Assembly: GCA_019925105.1 (NCBI GenBank)
Contig: JAHGAU010000003.1
Coordinates: 1-64,000 of the forward strand
Length of the DNA stretch: 64,000 nucleotides
Origin: Niebla homalea
Taxonomy: Eukaryota > Ascomycota > Lecanoromycetes > Lecanorales > Ramalinaceae
Direction of reading: 5' to 3'
Part shown: positions 59,616-64,000 of the stretch, piece after piece
Layout of the letters: each line of letters opens with the position of its first letter
Position numbering within the stretch: the first letter of the stretch is position 1
Made by a program: the position numbers and the translations under genes
The notes under the pieces: generated by a model
The model's input: the letters and a program-made list of their open reading frames with translations, nothing else
Databases searched by the model: none
What the model was told of the DNA's origin: nothing

Positions 59616-60994
59616 ATGGCGAACTTGGACCGGACGCCAGAGCAGCTGGCGATTCAGCGTGCGCATATTACTGACGACAGAAAGCCTGACATTCTTGCCG
59701 CCCAAATCACTTGCTTCGTCGCTGCCTATGTCGGTGTTGGGTTGAGATTCTGGGCCAGGAGGTTGGCGAGAGCACAGATCACGACCGACGACTACTGGAT
59801 CATCACTGCGCTGGTAAGCACCCAGCGTCCTCAGAACCAGGTAATTCTGCGCAGACAAGTGTACTGAAGGGGTCAATACTAGGTCCTCTTCACTGCTGCT
59901 TCAGCCGATGGCTTTGTCTGTAAGCAAGCTCCATTCCTCGCAACAATTACACCGCAAGCTGACTGGATTCATGATCAAGGTCTCGCCCTTGGCGCCGGCA
60001 AACATGAAATCACGCTGCACAACCCAGATGCTTTTGCCAAGGTGCGGAAGGCGCCTTTCCACCGTCTTGGCCAATGTGCTGACGGCAATGATAGGCCTCC
60101 TTTCCCTTCATCGTCCTCTACCGTGTCTCCATCGCCGCCATCAAGTTCTCCATCCTGGCCCTCTACCGGCGCCTGTTCCCACAAGCACGCTTCCGGACCA
60201 TCCTGACCTGGTATGGCGGCTTCCTGATCGTCTACACTGTCATCTTCATGCTCCTGGACATCTTCCACTGCCAACCCGTCTCCCGAGCGTGGGGATACTC
60301 CGGAAAAGGATGCTTGAACATGGACACCGTTTGGGTGGTCGGGGGATCCCTGAACGCCATCACCGATGTCATCGCTTTATGCCTGCCATTACCGCTGCTA
60401 TGGCGGTTACACGTCACGAGAGAGAAGAGATTGGAATTGATCGGCATATTCCTGTTGGGCGGCTTCGTCTGCATCGTGAGCATCATCCGTGTGATCAAGC
60501 TGAGCGGCTTGTCTTCCTCCATCGACGCTTCCTACGTCTTCTACGCCACCACCATCATCTGGTCCACGGTCGAAGTCGGGGTCGGTATCTTATGTGCCTG
60601 TCTGCCCATCCTGAGGCCCATCATCAACACCCTCTTCTCCCTGACACCGTCCAATAAGCCCTCCAGGGATACCTTCCAGCCCACTAGGCGCAGTACCACC
60701 TTGCACATGAAGTCGTTTCATAAGTCGCATCCCAGTATGTTGGGCAGGCACGAGGGAATAGATGATAGAGCGCCTTTCGCGTATCTGGAGACGAGTGCGA
60801 TTCGAGATAGCAATCCGAAGGTTGGGGAGCTGTTAGAGGAAGGTGGGGTTGGTGGAGGAGCAGGTGGTGGTGGTGGGGTCCGGGGGCATTTGACCGATAG
60901 TATTGCTGTGACGACGAGGATCGAACAGGCGGTCGATCAGTATTCGCCGCCCCCAAGGTATCGGGAGGATCGGGATGCCAAGGGATTGAGATGA
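59616..60994 (+). CDS. PTH11-like rhodopsin-domain integral membrane protein
   Basis: Four exons (59,616-59,813, 59,883-59,919, 59,980-60,041 and 60,095-60,994) with introns of 69, 60 and 53 nt keep frame and give 398 residues. Family landmarks are RFWARRLARAQITTDDYWII after helix 1, CLALGAGKHEITLHNPDAFA, FIVLYRVSIAAIKFSIL, LDIFHCQPVSRAW, NAITDVIALCLPLPLLWRL, and ASYVFYATTIIWSTVEVGVG followed by CACLPILRP. The cytosolic tail of about 120 residues is low in structure and has a GGVGGGAGGGGG run. It should be a seven-helix plasma-membrane protein of the fungal rhodopsin-like family (SAT4/PTH11-type core) without a CFEM domain; some relatives act in surface or host sensing. Ligand and role are unknown. 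It looks intact. Confidence 0.9.
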
Positions 60995-62593
60995 TCTGAC
61001 ATCAGTGGCAAGAGATCAACGTCTCCGCGAGACGGATGAGAACCTAAATATACGGCCAAATGTGTATGTGTACAGAGACACAAATCTAACGGAGTATGAG
61101 AAACAAGAACGCGGCGAAGTCCCTCGCTCCTACAAGGGTGCGCTTACGGCTGATGGTCCAAGAGACTGTGTGATCGGGTACCATATCACTCTCAAGAGCC
61201 ATCATGCCTTGGGCCCGAACCTCACCGCCATCTCGCAGCCTGGCTGCTTTGCATCTGCTTTCCCCCACCTCATACGCAGCCCATCGTAGCAGGCAACACT
61301 CGATCCTCTCTTTATCTCTGCGAAGGGTCCAATCTTCAATTCCAAAAAGCAGGAACGTCTCGTCTTGGCCTCCCCTCCAACCTTAAAAGCTGGCAACGGC
61401 CCTCGTAGGGATCCAGGACCCCTGGTCTCTTAGTTCCTAACCAGTCTTGTATGGCGTATCCGGGTCACGACTTGAGGGTCATGGTTACTACCTGATCGGC
61501 GCCAATCTGAGCGGAATCAAAGAAATCCAGACGTCGCTACTGAGCCACCGATACTCGAAAAAAAGTGGCCCCTCGGAAGATTCATCAACACGAGGAGAGT
61601 GGATTCACAGGCGTGGTCCATGACAGGCAGCTTCGATCATGATTCCGACGATTGCAGACGCAAGTCTGAAGATAGAGCATTCGATGGATATGGATGGATG
61701 GATGGATGTGACCGTCAGTCTCAGCACAATGGAGACACTTCCTGCCTTAGTATACATGGCTGGAGAGTGAGTCCGTTGGCCTGGACTGAGGTTAACGTTG
61801 CTTGTCATATCAAGTGACAGCTTCTTCGCCTTGGAGGTCTGTTGTGGTTTCAAATGTTGTACGAAGAGCAGCTCATGCATACGCCACCCCATCAGTCAGG
61901 CTCTGACTTCCGGACTCAGGCGGGGATCGACGGAGGGTGGCTCAAAGATGATTGAGGGTAGGCAGTATGCATGCCATCCTGCTGCGCTTTGCTTGGGAGC
62001 TATTGGGCATCGGCTCCTAGGGATCTTGAGAATTGGATCCGTTTTGCCTAAATGAGGTGCGATGTGACAACCTGCCATTGGTGCGAACGGTAAGGGTTTC
62101 GAGCATGCGAATCATGACGCGATCAGCCTTTGCACATGGCTTGCCCAACGAGTGCCCGAAGCGTAGTGTACGCGGTCCTGTCACGCCGTCGATGGTTGTA
62201 AAATTTGGATAGTACCTTCTGAATCAGAGGTGCAAAGGCATGAATGTTTGGCTCAAAAGACTGCATAGCCTAGCTGTATGAGTCTTGGTCTGCAGATGCT
62301 GCATGGGACTTTTGTTGCCTCACTCATGCATGGGACTTTTGCTCCTCCAATCATGCAGAGCTGGGGTTTCCAGCGTGCTTCATCAGGCTTCTGCGGTAGC
62401 CTTATGGCTTGACTCCTCGTACATAAAACACTGCCTCCCCACCGCGCAAAGGGGATACTGAGTAGCCATTGCCCTGGCCATTTCGACAAACGTCGAAGCC
62501 TGGACTGTCTCGACACCAACGCTTTTCGTATGCTTCTTACTGGTGCAATTCAACCCTCGTGCTCGTGCATGATTGTACCAACGACTGCTGATC
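60995..62593. other. No gene recognised
   Basis: Contains a short GGAT run (about 61,685-61,708) and a 14-bp direct repeat GCATGGGACTTTTG at 62,300 and 62,327. No coding evidence. The right end should hold the promoter of the Clr5-domain gene. Confidence 0.5.
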
Positions 62594-64000
62594 ATGGCGA
62601 CCTCATCCGACTCGGCCATCGCGCTCATCTCTCAGGAGGGCATGAGTATTTCTGGCAAAAAGACATGGGCGTCAGAGAGGGATTGGGTCCGACATCGAAC
62701 ACAGATTACACACCTCTACCAGGCCAAAAGTCTGGGAAAGGTCATGGGTATCATGGAGAGCCAATATGGCTTCAAAGCCACGTAAGTGGACCACAAAAGC
62801 GTGCCCAGCTTGCCGTACTCACCCGTTTGCTCCCAGACCGACGATGTACAAGAATAGAATTCGACATTGGGGGCTCGACAAGAACTCAAAAGAGCCTGAA
62901 ATGAGAGCCATGGTCCGCAAGCATGATCGCCGACAGCGTCAGGGGAAGGCTTCTGTCTTCCGTGTCCGAGGTAAACCTGTTGAGTTTGGAGATATCATCC
63001 GCTACTGGGAACGAAAGGGGATGTCAATTGAAGATGTTGTCGCCCAACGAGCGATGTCTGCGACACCCGAGGCTGTAGTGGAATGTTCGACCCCAGTGCC
63101 ATCACCACCCTCGACGCCGGAAGGGTTTGCGATTCCGGAGAACGTGATTCGAAGTGTAAGGGACTATTATCATGGTTCTTTCGAGTTGGGGACGTGGTAC
63201 TCAACGGATCCGCAATATCCTTGCCGGTCCGCAAAGGCTCGTGGTGCTGAAGATACTATCCAAAGATTACTTGCGCAGTGTCAACTGGCCTGTCGGCTTT
63301 TCACACTGTGTAAGTTCGAGGAAGCAGGCCGGACGTTGATCTATGCGTTCGCAAGCATCGAGCATATCCTCCAGGAGCAGTCCCCTATAACGCTATGCAA
63401 CCTCTTCTCGTTAACAAGGTACATCGCTCAACTGAACAGACTAGAGATAGCAATAGCTCTACTGCGCCAAATTTCCAACATGGGCGAGCTGATATTGGGA
63501 GGCTGTCATCCACTCAGTCGTGTCTGTCGGTGGCTCGCTTCTCTTGAGTCGTCTCACTTTCAAGATGTACTGACCGTCTGCCACCAAAGCGCATGCGACC
63601 AATTTGAATATTTCCTTGGTCCGATGCATTGGTCGACACTCATTTCTCGCCTAGATTACATACAATGGGCACAAGATGTTGGCCAAGAAGGAGCAGCGAT
63701 CCAGAAGCAGCTAGCCAGCTGCATTCGGAGTCTTGGCCGTTCGGATGTTAGGACTTTGCAAAGCTATAGGGCGCTCGCCTACCAAAATCTGAAGAAGCGG
63801 GACTATATTGCGGCTCAAAGACTAGCTCGAGAGATCATCCATCATACTCAGGGTAGTGAGCCACGAAACCATCTCACATGGGTTCACTGCGAAGGACTTT
63901 GGGTCATTGCGCAATCTCAGTACGAGGTTGGAGAGACAGCTTCAGCAGAGGCAAATCTGCGCCGAGCAATCGAATTGCGTATGTGGGAACAGGGTACAAA
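62594..64000 (+). CDS. Clr5-domain protein, cut by the window end
   Basis: Exon 1 is 62,594-62,781, intron 62,782-62,836 (55 nt, GTAAGT donor), and exon 2 is open from 62,837 to the window edge without a stop. At least 450 residues are seen. The Clr5 domain spans the intron: WASERDWVRHRTQITHLYQA, VMGIMESQYGFKAT, then MYKNRIRHWGLDKN. This small helical domain is found at the N-terminus of many fungal regulators and is named after CLR-5 of Neurospora. After a P/S/T-rich stretch (about 165-175) the long C-terminal part is helical, with TPR-like pairs (LGRSDVRTLQSYRALAYQNL, AIAQSQYEVGETASAEANLR as VIAQSQYEVGETASAEANLR, then AIELRM). It is probably a nuclear regulator or scaffold; target genes are unknown. 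Confidence 0.87.

Noticed and set aside
59908..60657. Long plus-strand open frame of 249 codons
   Set aside because: It overlaps the four-exon rhodopsin-domain gene in another frame, lacks an ATG context and is rich in H, P and R as shadow frames are.
30760..64000. Secondary-metabolite gene cluster
   Set aside because: No polyketide synthase, peptide synthetase or terpene synthase motif was seen; the oxidoreductases are dispersed and one is dead.

Overview
The window is nuclear DNA of a filamentous ascomycete (Pezizomycotina; a dothideomycete is my best guess). The evidence is the sharp split into two compartments, 43-101 nt introns with GT...AG ends and CTRAC-like branch sites, fungal-only families (LysM effector-type protein, Clr5-domain protein, PTH11-like rhodopsin-domain proteins, fungal STAND-type N-terminus), and massive repeat-induced point mutation (RIP). 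The species cannot be named from the sequence.

Region 1 (about 1-30,760) is an AT-rich, gene-free repeat block, probably subtelomeric. It opens with degenerate satellites (1-2,600). Two tandem copies follow of a block carrying a telomere-linked RecQ-type helicase gene read on the minus strand: one nearly full-length wreck (2,750-7,950) and one 5' fragment (9,205-10,961). A 333-bp solo LTR with a perfect 5-bp target duplication sits inside the first. Next come two direct copies of an unclassified 3.57-kb repeat (12,931-16,501 and 17,111-20,679). After them lies a complete Ty3/gypsy LTR retrotransposon on the minus strand (21,793-28,705) with 146-bp LTRs and an ATAAC target duplication. Everything coding here is destroyed by C-to-T and G-to-A changes, with CA/TG nearly absent and CG kept.

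Region 2 (about 30,765-64,000) has balanced base composition and is gene-bearing but sparse. Genes that look intact are a small cysteine-rich secreted protein (31,395), a short unknown protein (32,691), a three-LysM secreted protein (36,702), an NTF2-like protein (43,536), a fungal STAND-type N-terminus/ankyrin protein (49,250-51,393), a seven-finger C2H2 protein (51,678-52,608), an aldo-keto reductase (54,735-55,638), a rhodopsin-domain membrane protein (59,616-60,994) and a Clr5-domain regulator that runs off the right end (62,594). Mixed among them are broken genes: an MFS transporter (38,776-40,438), an FAD monooxygenase (41,440-42,835), two secreted-protein genes (45,327 and 48,159) and a second rhodopsin-domain gene (56,638-57,848). 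Most of their inferred stop codons are the CA-to-TA kind that RIP makes, which suggests that RIP has leaked from the repeat block into unique sequence.

I see no clear operon-like or biosynthetic cluster. The set (LysM, small secreted proteins, PTH11-like receptors, an NLR-like protein, transporter plus monooxygenase plus reductase) is a typical fast-evolving subtelomeric accessory repertoire of a plant-associated fungus. Gene models with introns were built by hand and need transcript support.
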